Below, piece by piece: positions 5,202 to 5,640 of a DNA stretch of 5,640 nt. Position numbers and translations under genes: made by a program. The notes under the pieces are model-generated. The model did not search any database. It saw only the letters and a program-made list of their open reading frames with translations, and had not been told where the DNA came from. The stretch covers positions 1 to 5,640 of the forward strand of contig JACQSD010000007.1 in the NCBI GenBank assembly GCA_016206165.1, written 5' to 3'. Within the stretch, counting starts at the first letter, position 1. Each line of letters opens with the position of its first letter. The stretch is from Candidatus Uhrbacteria bacterium. Lineage in GTDB: Bacteria > Patescibacteriota > Patescibacteriia > JACQSD01.

Positions 5202-5588
5202 ATGAATTTTTTTGATTACACCATAACAACAGTAAAAACCTTCGACGAGGCCGTGCAATGCGTACAAAACGAAATCGTCAAGGCGGGCATGCGCGTTTTA
5301 CATGTGCATGATGTACAGAAAACCCTTGGTGAAAAAGGGTTCCAGCGAGAACCGTTCAAGATCATCGAATTCTGTAACGCAAAAATCGCCCATGAATTTT
5401 TGAACGAGGATATCAAAATTGGTCTTTGCATGCCGTGTAAGATCAATGTATATCGTAAAGATAGGCAAACTTTTATTTCCGGTATGCGCCCGATTATCCT
5501 GTCACAGTTTTTCCCACAGGCTGACCTCGACGAACGAGCAAAAGAAATCGATCAGATCTTTCAAAATATTAACAATAACTCAAAATAA
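5202..5588 (+). CDS. DUF302 domain protein
   Basis: A 128-residue soluble protein without signal peptide. It has the DUF302 order: a start with Y6-T-I-T-T-V-K-T-F-D-E-A-V, a G-M-R-V-L-H-V-H-D-V strand (29-38), FKIIEFCNAKIAHEFL (52-67), then IGLCMPCKINVY (73-84). C58 and C79 are at positions where Cys is common in the family, and C76 with C79 forms a CMPC motif. The biochemical function of DUF302 is not established; its frequent link to copper and redox genes, and its place last in a CsoR operon here, suggest a role in metal or thiol stress. The C-terminal tail (about 104-128) is a charged helix. The preceding AGTAGG ends only about three bases before the ATG, too close for a normal ribosome site. 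No clear terminator follows in the remaining 52 bases. Confidence 0.88.
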   Translation: MNFFDYTITTVKTFDEAVQCVQNEIVKAGMRVLHVHDVQKTLGEKGFQREPFKIIEFCNAKIAHEFLNEDIKIGLCMPCKINVYRKDRQTFISGMRPIILSQFFPQADLDERAKEIDQIFQNINNNSK

Positions 5589-5640
5589 TATGATGAGTAA
5601 TTTTTGATTCATTCACTTTGTCGTATTTGAATGTATCTTA

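Noticed and set aside
5589..5640. Start of another gene, a promoter or a terminator after the DUF302 gene
   Set aside because: The only frame is ATG-ATG followed by a stop after five codons, the TTGATT at 5604-5609 has no -10 at proper spacing, and no stem-loop is visible.

Overview
The window is bacterial and gene-dense, and every part of it is accounted for by nine or ten protein genes plus short regulatory sites. I see no rRNA, tRNA, CRISPR, transposase or integrase. Three things suggest an uncultivated, small-genome lineage of the Candidate Phyla Radiation (Patescibacteria/Parcubacteria-like): many short membrane proteins and exported proteins of unknown function, a secreted protein with a degenerate 'C-x-NG-x-CE' cysteine-rich start, and almost no Shine-Dalgarno sites. 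This placement is an inference from style, not from a marker gene. Nine of the ten genes end in TAA and one in TGA, and the standard bacterial code fits throughout.

Layout. (1) Positions 5-1174, plus strand: three tightly packed genes for a DoxX-like membrane protein, a membrane-anchored protein with a small exported beta-type domain, and a small exported/membrane protein rich in Trp and Gly. A strong hairpin at 1195-1222 closes this unit and also serves the converging minus-strand genes. (2) Positions 1247-3889, minus strand: an exported protein of unknown function, and upstream of it a 610-residue secreted multidomain protein with a zinc-metallopeptidase motif (HExxHxxGxxD). Each has its own extended -10 promoter. 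(3) Positions 3922-5588, plus strand: a compact metal-response operon. A near-consensus sigma-70 promoter is overlapped by a perfect 17-bp palindrome, ATACCCCCAGGGGGTAT, of the type bound by CsoR copper repressors. It is followed by a four-helix membrane protein with a CCxH motif, a CsoR-family repressor with a complete Cu(I) ligand set, a 56-residue YHS/TRASH-type zinc- or copper-binding protein, a DUF5676-type membrane protein and a DUF302 protein.

How the genes work together. The third block reads as a self-regulated copper (or similar soft-metal) response unit. CsoR, encoded second, would bind the operator over the start of transcription and release when it binds Cu(I), switching on itself and its four partners. 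No P-type copper ATPase, copper chaperone or multicopper oxidase lies in the window, so the handling chemistry must be done by the small proteins here or by genes outside. The first block contains protein types that I recall being found near metal genes, but no operator for it is visible because its promoter lies before the window. The last 52 bases (5589-5640) hold neither a gene nor a convincing terminator.
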